DNA of 64,000 nt. It comes from Larkinella arboricola. GTDB taxonomy: Bacteria > Bacteroidota > Bacteroidia > Cytophagales > Spirosomataceae. Below the pieces are notes generated by a model, which was not told the DNA's origin, ran no database searches, and worked only from the letters and a program-made list of their open reading frames with translations. Both the position numbers and the translations under genes were made by a program. The stretch covers positions 558,001 to 622,000 of the forward strand of contig NZ_QLMC01000005.1 of assembly GCF_003259745.1 (NCBI RefSeq), written 5' to 3'. Shown here piece by piece: positions 1 through 8,661 of this stretch; the first letter of the stretch is position 1; each line of letters begins with the position of its first letter.

Positions 1-656
1 ATGCCTTCCTTCGCCACCAGCATTTTGGCGGACGTAACGTACTGGTTGCCCGGTCCGAAAATCTTGTACACTTTCGGAATGGATTCGGTGCCGTAGGCCA
101 TAGCCGCAATCGCCTGGGCACCCCCCACGCGGAAGACTTTCGTAACGCCCACCAGTTGAGCCGCGTACAGAATGGCGGGGTGATCGCTGGGTGTACAGAG
201 AATGACTTCTTTGCAACCTGCCAGTTGGGCCGGAATGCCCAGCATCAGCACCGTGCTGAACAGGGGAGCTGTGCCGCCCGGAATATACAGCCCGACTTTC
301 TCGATGCCCACGCTCCGACGCCAGCACGTGACGCCCGGCATGGTTTCGATTTTCTCGACCGGTTGCCGCTGGGCTTCGTGAAATTTCCGGATGTTCTGGT
401 AGGCCTGCTGGATAGCGGCTTTCAACTCAGGGGAAATCTGATTTTCGGCAGCTTTGAAATCGGCGGGCTGAACGGGACGGCCCGTATAGGTCAGTTTATC
501 AAACTTCTCCGACAGTTCCGCCAGCGCCTGATCGCCCCGGTTGCGAACCTGTTCCAGAATGGGCGCAACGGCTTTTTCAATCGCTTCGGTCGACTGCACG
601 GGTCGGGCCAGCAGCCGGGGCCACTCCGCACGGGATGGAAAAGAAAGGATTTGCAT
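1..656 (-). CDS. hisD: Histidinol dehydrogenase HisD, N-terminal part (cut by window edge)
   Basis: Oxidises L-histidinol to L-histidine in two NAD-dependent steps, the last reactions of histidine synthesis, in the cytoplasm. The 218 visible residues start MQILSFPSRAEW and include the family blocks YIPGGTAPLFSTVLMLGIPA and GPGNQYVTSAKMLVA. The zinc and base residues of the C-terminal half lie beyond the left edge. It follows hisG on the same strand after 95 bp, the usual hisG-hisD order, so hisC would be expected next to the left. The ATG at 654-656 is the only good start. The hisG-hisD gap holds a long inverted repeat (661-745). Identification is firm; the gene is incomplete only because the window ends. 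Confidence 0.97.
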   Translation of the reverse strand, partial: MQILSFPSRAEWPRLLARPVQSTEAIEKAVAPILEQVRNRGDQALAELSEKFDKLTYTGRPVQPADFKAAENQISPELKAAIQQAYQNIRKFHEAQRQPVEKIETMPGVTCWRRSVGIEKVGLYIPGGTAPLFSTVLMLGIPAQLAGCKEVILCTPSDHPAILYAAQLVGVTKVFRVGGAQAIAAMAYGTESIPKVYKIFGPGNQYVTSAKMLVAKEG

Positions 657-660
657 CGTT

Positions 661-745
661 AGACAAAAGAGAATAGACAAGAGAGATGAGACAGGATGAG
701 TAATAGGGTGAACATCTTTTTTCTCTTGTCTATTCTCTCTTCTCT
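661..745. repeat. Intergenic inverted repeat between hisG and hisD
   Basis: Positions 668-684 (AGAGAATAGACAAGAGA) are perfectly complementary to 722-738, giving a 17-bp stem with a 37-nt loop. Flanks add more purine-rich AGACAA/AGAGA units. The same vocabulary recurs between the two amidohydrolase genes at 17446-17507, so this looks like a dispersed intergenic element rather than a plain terminator. In the hisG-hisD transcript it would fold into a large hairpin and could affect mRNA processing or relative expression. Confidence 0.7.
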
Positions 746-751
746 GAAAAA

Positions 752-1612
752 TCAATAAATCATTTTTTCAATCGGGATTACCAGAATACCCTGCGCACCA
801 GCGGAGCGAATGGCTTCGATATTTTCCCAGAAATCGTTTTCCGTAATGACCGAATGGACTGAACTCCAGCCCTCGGTAGCGAGCGGTGTCACCGTGGGGC
901 TTTTCATGCCCGGCAGGAGCGACGTGATTTGCTCCAGTGCGGTATTCGGTGCGTTCAGGACGATGTATTTATTGTTTTTAGCGGCCTGAACGGCTTTGAT
1001 CCGGAACAGCAGTTTTTCCAGCAACGCCTGTTTTTCGGCCTCCAGCGTCGGGCGGGCAATCAGGATGGCTTCGGAGCGGAAAATCACCTCCACTTCCTTC
1101 AGCCCATTGCTCAGCAGCGTACTGCCCGAGCTTACAATGTCGCAGATGGCTTCGGCCAGCCCAATGCCCGGCGCAATTTCGACCGAGCCGCTGATTTCGT
1201 GAATCTCCGCCGAGACCCGCTGCTCCTGGAGGTAATTGCCCAGAATGCGCGGGTAGGAGGTGGCAATGCTTTTACCGGCCAGATCCTGAATACCGTGCCA
1301 TTCGGTGGCGCGTGGAATGGCCAGCGACAGACGGCATTTCGAAAAACCCAGGCGATGGACGGTTTCGACCTGATGCGTGGACTCGACGGCCACGTTTTCG
1401 CCCACGATGCCCAGATCGGCCACGCCATCTTCGACGTAGCCCGGAATATCATCGTCGCGCAGGAACAGAAACTCGGCGGGGAAATTCGACGAAACGGATT
1501 TCAGCTTGCCGGTGCCGTAGTCGAAGCGAATGCCGCACTCTTTAAACAACTGGTACGAATCCTCGCTCAGTCGACCGGACTTTTGCAATGCAATACGGAG
1601 AATAGAAGACAC
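752..1612 (-). CDS. hisG: ATP phosphoribosyltransferase HisG (long form)
   Basis: First enzyme of histidine synthesis; joins ATP and PRPP, and is normally feedback-inhibited by histidine. The 286-aa protein begins with the typical ILRIALQKSGRLSEDSY block, carries the periplasmic-binding-like catalytic domains, and has a C-terminal extension ending VIPIEKMIY that fits the regulatory domain of the long, HisZ-independent form. I chose the GTG at 1610-1612 (V-S-S-I-L-R). The reading frame stays open to an ATG at 1741, but that adds 43 residues with no family counterpart and would start upstream of a good promoter (1640-1666). No Shine-Dalgarno is visible. hisD follows downstream. Confidence 0.95.
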   Translation of the reverse strand: MSSILRIALQKSGRLSEDSYQLFKECGIRFDYGTGKLKSVSSNFPAEFLFLRDDDIPGYVEDGVADLGIVGENVAVESTHQVETVHRLGFSKCRLSLAIPRATEWHGIQDLAGKSIATSYPRILGNYLQEQRVSAEIHEISGSVEIAPGIGLAEAICDIVSSGSTLLSNGLKEVEVIFRSEAILIARPTLEAEKQALLEKLLFRIKAVQAAKNNKYIVLNAPNTALEQITSLLPGMKSPTVTPLATEGWSSVHSVITENDFWENIEAIRSAGAQGILVIPIEKMIY

Positions 1613-1639
1613 TTTGAATCGGGTCTGAATTTGAAAGCG

Positions 1640-1666
1640 CAAAGGTACTAATAAAAACGCACCCAA
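1640..1666 (-). promoter_or_regulatory. Bacteroidota-type promoter of hisG
   Basis: On the minus strand TACCTTTG (1640-1647) matches the -7 consensus TAnnTTTG, with a TTG at 1664-1666 as the -33 element (16 nt between, slightly short). Transcription would begin around 1634, leaving a leader of about 20 nt before the GTG start. Confidence 0.5.
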
Positions 1667-1755
1667 GCCGCCGACTTTTTGGATTATCAAACCCGCTGAC
1701 TGGCCCGGTGGACTAAAAACCGTTCCGGTAATGAAGACCACCGGGCCGTTCTGGG

Positions 1756-2796
1756 CTACAAATAATGCTCGGCGTTGAAAACCTGCTGCTGAACGTTGGC
1801 CGACGTAACGGTGTAGTTGAACCCTTTCTGCACCGAAAAAGCCCCAACTTCGCCCTTGCGGTTCAGCGCAATGAAACCCACCTGAAAGTCTCTGGCCCGC
1901 GCCGGATCACGCTTGACAATCCGCTCCACGGCCCGGCGGCAGGCTTCTTTGGGCGACAGGCCCTGCCGCATGAACTCAACCACCAGGTGCGAACCGCACA
2001 TCCGGATCACTTCTTCGCCCTGACCCGAGCAGGTCACGGCCCCCACTTCGTTATCGACGTACAGACCCGCTCCGATGATGGGCGAATCGCCGACGCGCCC
2101 GCGCATTTTGAAGCCCATGCCGCTGGTGGTACACATACCCGACAGATTGCCCGATGCGTCGAGGGCTACCGTCCCCATCGTGTCGTGGTTGGGCGAGCCG
2201 TTGTCGAGCTTGTTGGGTGCAAAGGTTTTTTTATCGTTCAGGGCGGGTTTTTTCTGATTCAGTTCAACGTTAATGATGGGCTTGTATTCCGATTTTTCCA
2301 GCCATTTCCGGTAGCTTTTGTCTGCATCGGCCGACAGTTTGCCGGATTCGAGCGGAAAGCCGTTGGCCACCGCGAACTGCTGGGCACCTTCGCCGACCAG
2401 CATAACGTGGGGCGTGGTTTCCATGATTTTCCGGGCCACCGAAACTGGGTGTTTGATGCGTTCCAGAAAGGCCACGGAGCCGCAGTTGAACTTGTCGTCC
2501 ATGATGCAGGAATCGAGCGTAACGCGCCCGTCACGGTCGGGATTTCCGCCCAGCCCGACGCAGCAGTTGATGTCGTTTTCGATGGCTATACCGGCCTGTT
2601 CCACCGCATCGATGGCCTTTCCTCCGCGTTGCAGAACCGGCCAGGCGGCTCCGTTGGCAATGGTTCCGCTGTCCCAGGTGGAAACAACAATGGGTTGACC
2701 CGCTACCAGCCCGCCCGATAAACCCGGCAGACGGTTAAAACCCAAAAAGGGCAGCGAAAACGTGCTTAAACGGAGAAAGGAACGACGACTTTTCAT
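1756..2796 (-). CDS. Exported N4-(beta-N-acetylglucosaminyl)-L-asparaginase (glycosylasparaginase), Ntn hydrolase
   Basis: Family members cut the GlcNAc-Asn bond of N-glycosylated asparagine or related beta-aspartyl bonds after self-cleavage into two chains. The 346-aa protein has the autocleavage site HD-T-MG with Thr206 as the new N-terminal nucleophile, followed by the substrate-binding GRVGDSPIIGAGLYVDN block. The start at 2794-2796 gives a Tat-type signal (MKSRRSFLRLSTF). An in-frame ATG at 2883 would place 29 residues before this signal and is unlikely. The likely site is the periplasm. It ends 144 bp before the hisG start on the same strand but is functionally unrelated to it. The exact beta-aspartyl substrate cannot be told from sequence. 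Confidence 0.9.
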   Translation of the reverse strand: MKSRRSFLRLSTFSLPFLGFNRLPGLSGGLVAGQPIVVSTWDSGTIANGAAWPVLQRGGKAIDAVEQAGIAIENDINCCVGLGGNPDRDGRVTLDSCIMDDKFNCGSVAFLERIKHPVSVARKIMETTPHVMLVGEGAQQFAVANGFPLESGKLSADADKSYRKWLEKSEYKPIINVELNQKKPALNDKKTFAPNKLDNGSPNHDTMGTVALDASGNLSGMCTTSGMGFKMRGRVGDSPIIGAGLYVDNEVGAVTCSGQGEEVIRMCGSHLVVEFMRQGLSPKEACRRAVERIVKRDPARARDFQVGFIALNRKGEVGAFSVQKGFNYTVTSANVQQQVFNAEHYL

Positions 2797-2883
2797 GGGT
2801 GATGAATCAAAATAGGTCAGTAAAAATAAAATAATCGCGCAAGTTACTCGCAAAGTTCGAGCAAAACAGCGACCGGTCGGCAA

Positions 2884-3648
2884 TCAGAGTGAATTATAAT
2901 ACGCAAACAGGTCGGCCAGCGCCGTCGGGTTTTTCAGGTCCGGCTTTTTCTCCTTTAAGTACGCACTGATCTGCGATTCTTTATCCTGCATCACGCTCAG
3001 CAAACCTTTTCGATTGGGTGTCAGCTTCGTCAGGTTTTTGCCGTCGCTGGCATACCAGACGGCTTCCCGGATCAACTCTGTGTCCTTGGTGCCGACGCTC
3101 AGGGCGGGGTTATAAGTGGGTTTTTTGACGTAAATCTGGTGTCGGACCAGGAGTTTGAGCCTGCCGTCGGTCACCTGCTCAAAAAAGCCGCGCAGGTCGG
3201 CGGGTGCCCCGGCTTCGGTGGCGTTGATGAAGCGGGTTGTCTGGCCGTTGCGCTCCATGTTGAACTGCCGAACGCGCTCTCCGCTGACGGCTTTGACGGT
3301 TTTCGTATCGACCAGAAATTCGAGGTCATTCGCCTGGAGGTTGTACCGAACCGGGGCGTCGGTGATTTCGGTAAACGGTTTGGTGCCGGGTTTGGCCATA
3401 TTCTGGTAAAAGGTAACCGTTGTGCGGGCGAAAGCCGTGTCCAGATAGGGATAGCCGAGAATCCGGCCGTCCGGGCCGGGCATGGTGTAAATGGGCGTAA
3501 TGTCGTAATTCGAAGCCCTGAAATAGGGCCCCCGGTTCAGCAGGTCGCGGGTCACGTTGGGGAGCGCGTTCTGGGCGTTGGCGGTGAGACCCGTCAGCAA
3601 CGTTAGAAACGAAAAAATCAGACCGTAGCGAGAGAAGGGGCCATTCAT
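2884..3648 (-). CDS. Secreted protein of unknown function
   Basis: I do not recognise the family. The start at 3646-3648 gives a 254-aa protein with a clean Sec signal peptide (MNGPFSRYGLIFSFLTLLTG, cleavage near TANAQ). An upstream in-frame ATG at 3735 would bury that signal. The mature part is soluble-looking, has no cysteine pattern, and is rich in charged residues, with a C-terminal helical stretch (ISAYLKEKKPDLKNPTALAD). It lies 87 bp upstream of the glycosylasparaginase gene on the same strand, so the two may be co-transcribed. Confidence 0.75.
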   Translation of the reverse strand: MNGPFSRYGLIFSFLTLLTGLTANAQNALPNVTRDLLNRGPYFRASNYDITPIYTMPGPDGRILGYPYLDTAFARTTVTFYQNMAKPGTKPFTEITDAPVRYNLQANDLEFLVDTKTVKAVSGERVRQFNMERNGQTTRFINATEAGAPADLRGFFEQVTDGRLKLLVRHQIYVKKPTYNPALSVGTKDTELIREAVWYASDGKNLTKLTPNRKGLLSVMQDKESQISAYLKEKKPDLKNPTALADLFAYYNSL

Positions 3649-3756
3649 GAAATGTGCTGCCATAGGTTCTGTCGAGCTAATGATAAAAGGATACCTGAAG
3701 ATAGTAATCAGAAGCTTATGAGTAGCACTCCCCAAAACGACCTGCGGTCATCAGCT

Positions 3757-4617
3757 TTAAAACTGCTGCCGGAACCGGGCCGGCGTTACACCCTGTTTTT
3801 TTCGGAATGCCTGCACAAAGTACGAAACGTTTTCAAAACCAGCCTGTTCGCTGATGAGCGTAATGCTTCCGTCGGTTCGGGTGAGCAGATCACAGGCGTA
3901 GCGGATGCGCAGATCGATGACAAACTGCGTGAGCGTCTGACCCGTTTGTGATTTAAAATACCGGCAGAAAGCGGCCGGATTCATGTTGGCCAATTCCGCA
4001 ATTTCGGGTAACGAAACGGGAGCCTGGACCCGTTGCATCAAGTGGCCCACAACCCGGCTGAGTCGTTCGCTTTGGCGGCTCAACTGCGGAGTCGGCACAT
4101 AACCGGGCGAAATGGCTACGACGGCTTCGGACCGGGCAATCTGATCGAGAATGTGCAGGAGTGCCGTCAGTTGGGCCAAACCGTCCAGATTGACCATTGC
4201 CCGAAGCTGGTCGGCAATGTCGGCACGCAGCGGATCGAGTAGTTTCAAACCCACGCCCGCCCGGTTGAGGAGCCGCTGAATGGGCTTCGTTTCGGGCAGT
4301 TCCCAAAATGGCTCACCCGCAAAATTGGGCGTAAAACGGGCCACAATGGCCTCCGCCTGAAGGCTGTTTCCGGCTTCCGAATACACCGCATCATTCTTCC
4401 AGTAGTGCGGCAGATTAGATCCCAGCAAAATAATTTCTCCGTCTGAAAACCGGTCGATACTGTGTCCGATAAACCGCATTCCGGCACTGGAGACCACATA
4501 ATTCAATTCGATTTCCGGATGAAAATGCCAGGGATTCGTAAAGAAAGGAAGCCGCTCGTGCCGCAGATCAAACGAACGGTGGGGCTGTTGGGGAACCAGA
4601 AGACGGTCGGGGCGCAT
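3757..4617 (-). CDS. AraC-family transcriptional regulator
   Basis: Predicted DNA-binding regulator of about 286 aa: an N-terminal cupin sensor domain (metal/sugar-binding-like histidines in WHFHPEIEL, residues 30-38) and a C-terminal double helix-turn-helix (about residues 185-286, with IAELANMNPAAFCRYFK and ISEQAGFENVSYFVQAF). I prefer the ATG at 4615-4617 (MRPDRLLVPQ), where family members usually start. The ATG at 4645-4647 is an alternative, and one at 4749 overlaps the divergent gene and is unlikely. It is transcribed away from the DUF1080/oxidoreductase/SusCD genes that begin at 4740, so it is the obvious candidate to control them in response to a sugar ligand (inference from position). 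Confidence 0.9.
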   Translation of the reverse strand: MRPDRLLVPQQPHRSFDLRHERLPFFTNPWHFHPEIELNYVVSSAGMRFIGHSIDRFSDGEIILLGSNLPHYWKNDAVYSEAGNSLQAEAIVARFTPNFAGEPFWELPETKPIQRLLNRAGVGLKLLDPLRADIADQLRAMVNLDGLAQLTALLHILDQIARSEAVVAISPGYVPTPQLSRQSERLSRVVGHLMQRVQAPVSLPEIAELANMNPAAFCRYFKSQTGQTLTQFVIDLRIRYACDLLTRTDGSITLISEQAGFENVSYFVQAFRKKQGVTPARFRQQF

Positions 4618-4739
4618 GAATGACCAATTACGTTGGATTTGCAGCATTTCTTGAAAAAAGATTAAAAATGCAAAATCTACTATAAAACTGGCAAATGGTG
4701 TATCAAAATAATGAAAGAAAATAAAGGAATTTTGCCGGT

Positions 4740-5477
4740 ATGGAAACAAAGTTTACGGCAGCAATAATGATATGTCTGGGGTTAGCCGGCCCCGTAGCTG
4801 TGGCGCAAAACGCAAATGTGCTTAGTGCAGCCGAACGGAAGCAGGGATGGGAACTGCTTTTCGATGGTAAAACCACATCCGGCTGGCGGGGTGCTTATGC
4901 GACGGAATTTCCCCAAAAAGGATGGGTCGTCAAAGCGGGTGAACTGCGGGGCGAACTCCACGAAGGAGCCGAGTCCGGGGATGCCGGTGATATTGTGACG
5001 GTTAAGAAATACCGCCACTTTGAGCTGGTATTCGACTGGAAGTTAGGCAAAGGCGGCAACAGCGGGGTGAAATACTTCATTGAAGAACGGCAACCCAAAC
5101 CGGCTATCGGTTCGCAGGCCGGTTATGAATACCAGCTCATCGATGATGCGGACTATATTTATAACGGCAAGCACCTCCCCGCCGATCTTAAAACCGCTTC
5201 AATTTACGACGTGGTAGCCGCCAGCAAACCGGATGTGACGATGGGGCAGTGGCACCAGTCGCGCATTGTTGTGAACAATAACCGGATCGAACATTGGCTC
5301 GACGGCGTAAAAGTGCTGTCCGTTGACCGAACCTCCGAGTCCTTCCGGCAGGGCGTAGCCGACAGTAAATTCAAGGATTACGCGGGCTTTGCTCAGATTC
5401 CGGAAGGTCATATCCTGCTCCAGGATCATGGCCATAGTGTTGCCTTCCGAAACCTAAAAATTAAACCCCTCCCATGA
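4740..5477 (+). CDS. Secreted DUF1080 protein (3-keto-disaccharide hydrolase family)
   Basis: 245 aa with a signal peptide (METKFTAAIMICLGLAGPVA, cleavage after VAVAQ) and a single DUF1080 lectin-like beta-sandwich domain (WELLFDGKTTSGWRG to the C-terminal GHSVAFRNLKIKPLP). Family members act on 3-keto glycosides made by Gfo/Idh/MocA oxidoreductases, cleaving the glycosidic bond; some may only bind. The stop overlaps the start of the oxidoreductase by 4 bp (ATGA), a strong sign of coupled translation and joint function. Location is probably periplasmic or cell-surface. The substrate is unknown. Confidence 0.9.
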   Translation: METKFTAAIMICLGLAGPVAVAQNANVLSAAERKQGWELLFDGKTTSGWRGAYATEFPQKGWVVKAGELRGELHEGAESGDAGDIVTVKKYRHFELVFDWKLGKGGNSGVKYFIEERQPKPAIGSQAGYEYQLIDDADYIYNGKHLPADLKTASIYDVVAASKPDVTMGQWHQSRIVVNNNRIEHWLDGVKVLSVDRTSESFRQGVADSKFKDYAGFAQIPEGHILLQDHGHSVAFRNLKIKPLP

Positions 5478-6859
5478 ACCGTCGAAACTTTATAAAAAAC
5501 AGTGCCGTTGCTGCCACCGTGCTGCCTGCCATTGGTATACCGACCATCGTACCGGCTACGGTGTTCGGCAAAAACGCCCCCTCGAACCGTATAACCGTGG
5601 GGCTGATCGGAACCGGTCGCCAGGGCTACGGCCAGAATTTGCAGGGAAGCAATCTGAGTACGCTGGGCGTCCGGATACCGGGCCTGCTTGATGTGCCCGA
5701 TGCCCAGGTGGTGGCCGTTTGCGATGTCGATAGCTGGCGGATGAACAAAGCTAAAACCGCCATTGAAGATCATTACGCCAAAAAAACGGCTGGTGGAAGC
5801 TACAAAGGCTGCTCGACCCACCGCGACTTTCGGGAAATTATTGCCCGCAAAGACATCGATGCGGTGATGATTTCGACGCCCGACTTCTGGCACGTGCCGA
5901 TGGGCATTCTGGCGGCCAAAGCCAAAAAACACATCAGTTGCGAAAAACCACTCAGCATGAGTGTGCATCAGGGTCGATCATTGGTCGATGCGCTGAAAAA
6001 ATACGGACGCACCGGTGTACCGATTGTGGATCGGACCGATAGTGAATTCCGTTCGATCCGCCCGCAGAATCAGGCCGTTGAACTGGTGAGGAATGGCCGC
6101 ATCGGTACTTTGCAGAAAATCGAAATCTCGTTTCCGTCCGACCCGCCCCCGGTTCCGGCGCAGGCTGATATGCCCGTTCCCAAAGAGCTGGACTATGACT
6201 TGTGGCTGGGACCGATGCCGTATGTGCCCTATACCGATATGCGGGTCCATACACCGTTCGACCTGACCAAACGGCCAAACTGGATGCGGATTGATACCTA
6301 CGCGCAGGGCATGATTGCCAACTGGGGCGCGCATTACTTCGACATGGCGCAATGGGCCAACAACAGCGAATATTCGGGGCCGGTCGAGGTGGAAGGCAAA
6401 GGCGAGTTTCCGAAAAGTTTGTGGAATTCCATGATCAACTTTACCGTCACGTACCGCTACGCCAACGGCGTCGAAATGACTTGCCTACAGTCGCCGACCA
6501 GCACGCCCAGCATCAAGTATATCGGCTCGGAAGGCTGGATTCTGGTGGATAATTACCCGGGCGTCCTCAGTGCCAGCAATCCGGCCATACTTACCTCAAA
6601 ACCGTCAGGAAACGAACTGGATTTGTCGAAAACACTCTGGGATAAGGTGGATTTTGTGGAAGCGATCAAAACCGGTCGCAAAACACTCGAACCCATCGAG
6701 GTGGGTCACCGCACGATTTCGATCTCGCAAATCGGGCTGATTGCCTGCCAGATCGGCGAAAAGTTGAACTGGAATCCCGAAAAGGAATTATTCGTCGGAA
6801 ATAATGCGGCCAATGCGCTGCTGGCGGCTCCACTGGTGCGTAAAGAATGGGCCATTTAA
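5474..6859 (+). CDS. Tat-exported Gfo/Idh/MocA family oxidoreductase
   Basis: NAD(P)-dependent sugar or inositol oxidoreductase of 461 aa. Tat signal at the start (MNRRNFIKNSAVAATVLPA), Rossmann motif VGLIGTGRQGYG near residues 41-52, the CEKP cofactor/catalytic block (HISCEKPLSMS) and a long C-terminal alpha/beta domain with TYAQGMIANWGAHYFDMAQW. Exported members carry tightly bound cofactor and are thought to oxidise a glycoside hydroxyl, often C3, in the periplasm. Its start overlaps the stop of the DUF1080 gene by 4 bp, and the secreted TIM-barrel gene follows after 13 bp. Together these genes look like an oxidise, rearrange and cleave set. Confidence 0.93.
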   Translation: MNRRNFIKNSAVAATVLPAIGIPTIVPATVFGKNAPSNRITVGLIGTGRQGYGQNLQGSNLSTLGVRIPGLLDVPDAQVVAVCDVDSWRMNKAKTAIEDHYAKKTAGGSYKGCSTHRDFREIIARKDIDAVMISTPDFWHVPMGILAAKAKKHISCEKPLSMSVHQGRSLVDALKKYGRTGVPIVDRTDSEFRSIRPQNQAVELVRNGRIGTLQKIEISFPSDPPPVPAQADMPVPKELDYDLWLGPMPYVPYTDMRVHTPFDLTKRPNWMRIDTYAQGMIANWGAHYFDMAQWANNSEYSGPVEVEGKGEFPKSLWNSMINFTVTYRYANGVEMTCLQSPTSTPSIKYIGSEGWILVDNYPGVLSASNPAILTSKPSGNELDLSKTLWDKVDFVEAIKTGRKTLEPIEVGHRTISISQIGLIACQIGEKLNWNPEKELFVGNNAANALLAAPLVRKEWAI

Positions 6860-6872
6860 GCGACAACGAACG

Positions 6873-7778
6873 ATGAAAAAGCTATTGGTTTTCGGGTGGC
6901 TGGTCATACTGGCCGGGACCGTTATGGCGCAGCGATTGCCCAAAAAACAGAACGATTTTTTTGTGTTGCACAACGCCATACGCGGGGATTCAACGTATAA
7001 GACCTTCGATCAGCAGGTGCAACTCATTAAAAGTCTGGGTTTTGACGGGGTTGAAATTAACCAGCTTGACTCGTTTGACGGTATGAAAGCCGCGCTGGAT
7101 AAGCACCAGTTTACCGGTTCGTATTTCTACATTAAAATGGACCTCGACGACCCACAACTGGATAGCCGGATTGAACCCGCTATCCGGGCGTTACGCGGGT
7201 CAAAAACCATTATTGCCCCGTTTATTGTGAGTGGTAAAAAGCGGTTTGCGCCCTCTTCCGGCGGGGCCGACACGATTGTGGTTCGCCGGATGCGTCAACT
7301 GGCAGACTGGTCTAAACAGGCTAATTTACAGGTGGTTATTTATCCGCACGTTGATTTCTACGTCGAACGGATTGACCATGCTCTCCGGTTGGTGAAACAG
7401 ATTGACCGACCCAATGTAGGGCTGACGTTCAATCTTTGTCACTGGCTGGCTACCACGCCTAAAGCCGAACGGGCTGATTGGAAAGGGTTGCTTACCACCC
7501 TAAAACCGCACCTGAAAATGATCACCATTAGTGGGGCCAATAATGTCGATGCTGCGGGCATGAACAACGGGCCGGGCGGTATCTGGAACCAGTATATCCT
7601 GCCGCTCGGAACCGGCAGTTTTGATACCTACGAGTTGGTACGGTTTGCGGTTCAGGACCTGGGTTTTCGGGGGCCAATCGGGGTCCAGTGTTTTGCCATG
7701 AAAGGCGATAAACCCACCAATCTGCGCAATACCATCGCGGTTTTGCGCGAATACCAGGCACGACTGGCAAAACGCTAG
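6873..7778 (+). CDS. Secreted sugar phosphate isomerase/epimerase-like TIM barrel
   Basis: 301 aa; AP-endonuclease-2/xylose-isomerase-like TIM barrel. The start at 6873 gives a signal peptide (MKKLLVFGWLVILAGTVMAQ), whereas the frame open to 6804 would overlap the previous gene. The first barrel strand reads SLGFDGVEINQLDSFDG, and later strands contain the family pattern FNLCHWLATT and MITISGANN. Exported members next to Gfo/Idh/MocA and DUF1080 genes are believed to work on keto-sugars (isomerisation or beta-elimination), but the reaction is not proven. It lies 13 bp after the oxidoreductase gene, in one operon. Confidence 0.88.
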   Translation: MKKLLVFGWLVILAGTVMAQRLPKKQNDFFVLHNAIRGDSTYKTFDQQVQLIKSLGFDGVEINQLDSFDGMKAALDKHQFTGSYFYIKMDLDDPQLDSRIEPAIRALRGSKTIIAPFIVSGKKRFAPSSGGADTIVVRRMRQLADWSKQANLQVVIYPHVDFYVERIDHALRLVKQIDRPNVGLTFNLCHWLATTPKAERADWKGLLTTLKPHLKMITISGANNVDAAGMNNGPGGIWNQYILPLGTGSFDTYELVRFAVQDLGFRGPIGVQCFAMKGDKPTNLRNTIAVLREYQARLAKR

Positions 7779-7839
7779 TAATTCAAACACACTTCTGATT
7801 TTTCCATCTGCTTTATCTTCTTTAATCGAATAGACTATC

Positions 7840-8628
7840 ATGACATTTACCAACGATCATCTCCAGACGTATCAGCGCGACGGCTACGTCATTGTGCGCA
7901 ATCTGTTCTCCAAAGCGGAAGTCGAGCGGCTGTATGCCATTGCCGTGGGCGATGAAGTCCTGAGCAGCAAAACCTACGACCGCGTCGATGCATCGGGCAT
8001 GAAAACCCGGCTGGCGCTCTGGTATACCCTGGACGACAGTTTGTACAGCAAATTTGCCCGGTCTGCGCGAATTATAGCCGGTGTTGAGCAGATTCTGGGG
8101 GGTACGGCTGCGCATTATCATTCCAAACTGATGCAGAAAGAACCGCGTACCGGCGGGGCCTGGGAGTGGCATCAGGATTACGGCTACTGGTATAAAAACA
8201 ACGGTTTTCTGTTTCCGGATATGCTATCCGTGCTGACCGCCCTGACGCCTTCGACCAAAGAAAACGGCTGTTTGCAGATGATTAAGGGGTCGCATAAAAT
8301 GGGGCGGATTGAACACGGTTTTGCGGGTGAGCAGGTTGGGGCCGATATGGAGAAGGTAAACGAAGCCCTCAAAATCATGCCGCTGGAATACCTGGAAATG
8401 GAACCCGGCGATACGGCATTTTTCCACTGCAATACGCTGCACGCATCGGCGGCTAACCTGTCCGACAAACCGCGCTGGTCGATCATTACCGCGTATAATC
8501 TGGCCAGTAACAAACCGTACAAAGACGTACACGAAAGCAGTTATACGCCCATTGAGCCGTTTACGGGCAATTTACTGGCCGAAGAAGAGGTTGGCATTTC
8601 GAATGCCGCCGATTTTCTGGTGAAGTAA
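7840..8628 (+). CDS. Phytanoyl-CoA dioxygenase (PhyH) family Fe(II)/2-oxoglutarate oxygenase
   Basis: 262 aa without a signal peptide, so cytoplasmic. The iron facial triad is readable as His111 and Asp113 (EWHQDYGYW) and His201 (CNTLHASAANLS), with Arg212 placed to bind 2-oxoglutarate. The family hydroxylates small substrates, including sugars, lipids and amino acids, or removes methyl groups. It sits 61 bp downstream of the secreted TIM-barrel gene and 33 bp upstream of susC, so it is probably in the same transcript. An oxygenase is an unusual member of a SusCD locus. Its substrate may be the product imported by the locus (inference). Confidence 0.92.
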   Translation: MTFTNDHLQTYQRDGYVIVRNLFSKAEVERLYAIAVGDEVLSSKTYDRVDASGMKTRLALWYTLDDSLYSKFARSARIIAGVEQILGGTAAHYHSKLMQKEPRTGGAWEWHQDYGYWYKNNGFLFPDMLSVLTALTPSTKENGCLQMIKGSHKMGRIEHGFAGEQVGADMEKVNEALKIMPLEYLEMEPGDTAFFHCNTLHASAANLSDKPRWSIITAYNLASNKPYKDVHESSYTPIEPFTGNLLAEEEVGISNAADFLVK

Positions 8629-8661
8629 CAACGCATTTCCTCTCCTAAACCCTTACATAAT

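Noticed and set aside
1765-2721. 318-codon open frame opposite the glycosylasparaginase gene
   Set aside because: It mirrors a gene with a clear family and catalytic Thr; the translation has no domain features and reflects GC-rich codon bias.
4750-5018. Frames opposite the start of the DUF1080 gene
   Set aside because: The plus strand has a signal peptide and a full DUF1080 domain; the reverse translations are featureless.
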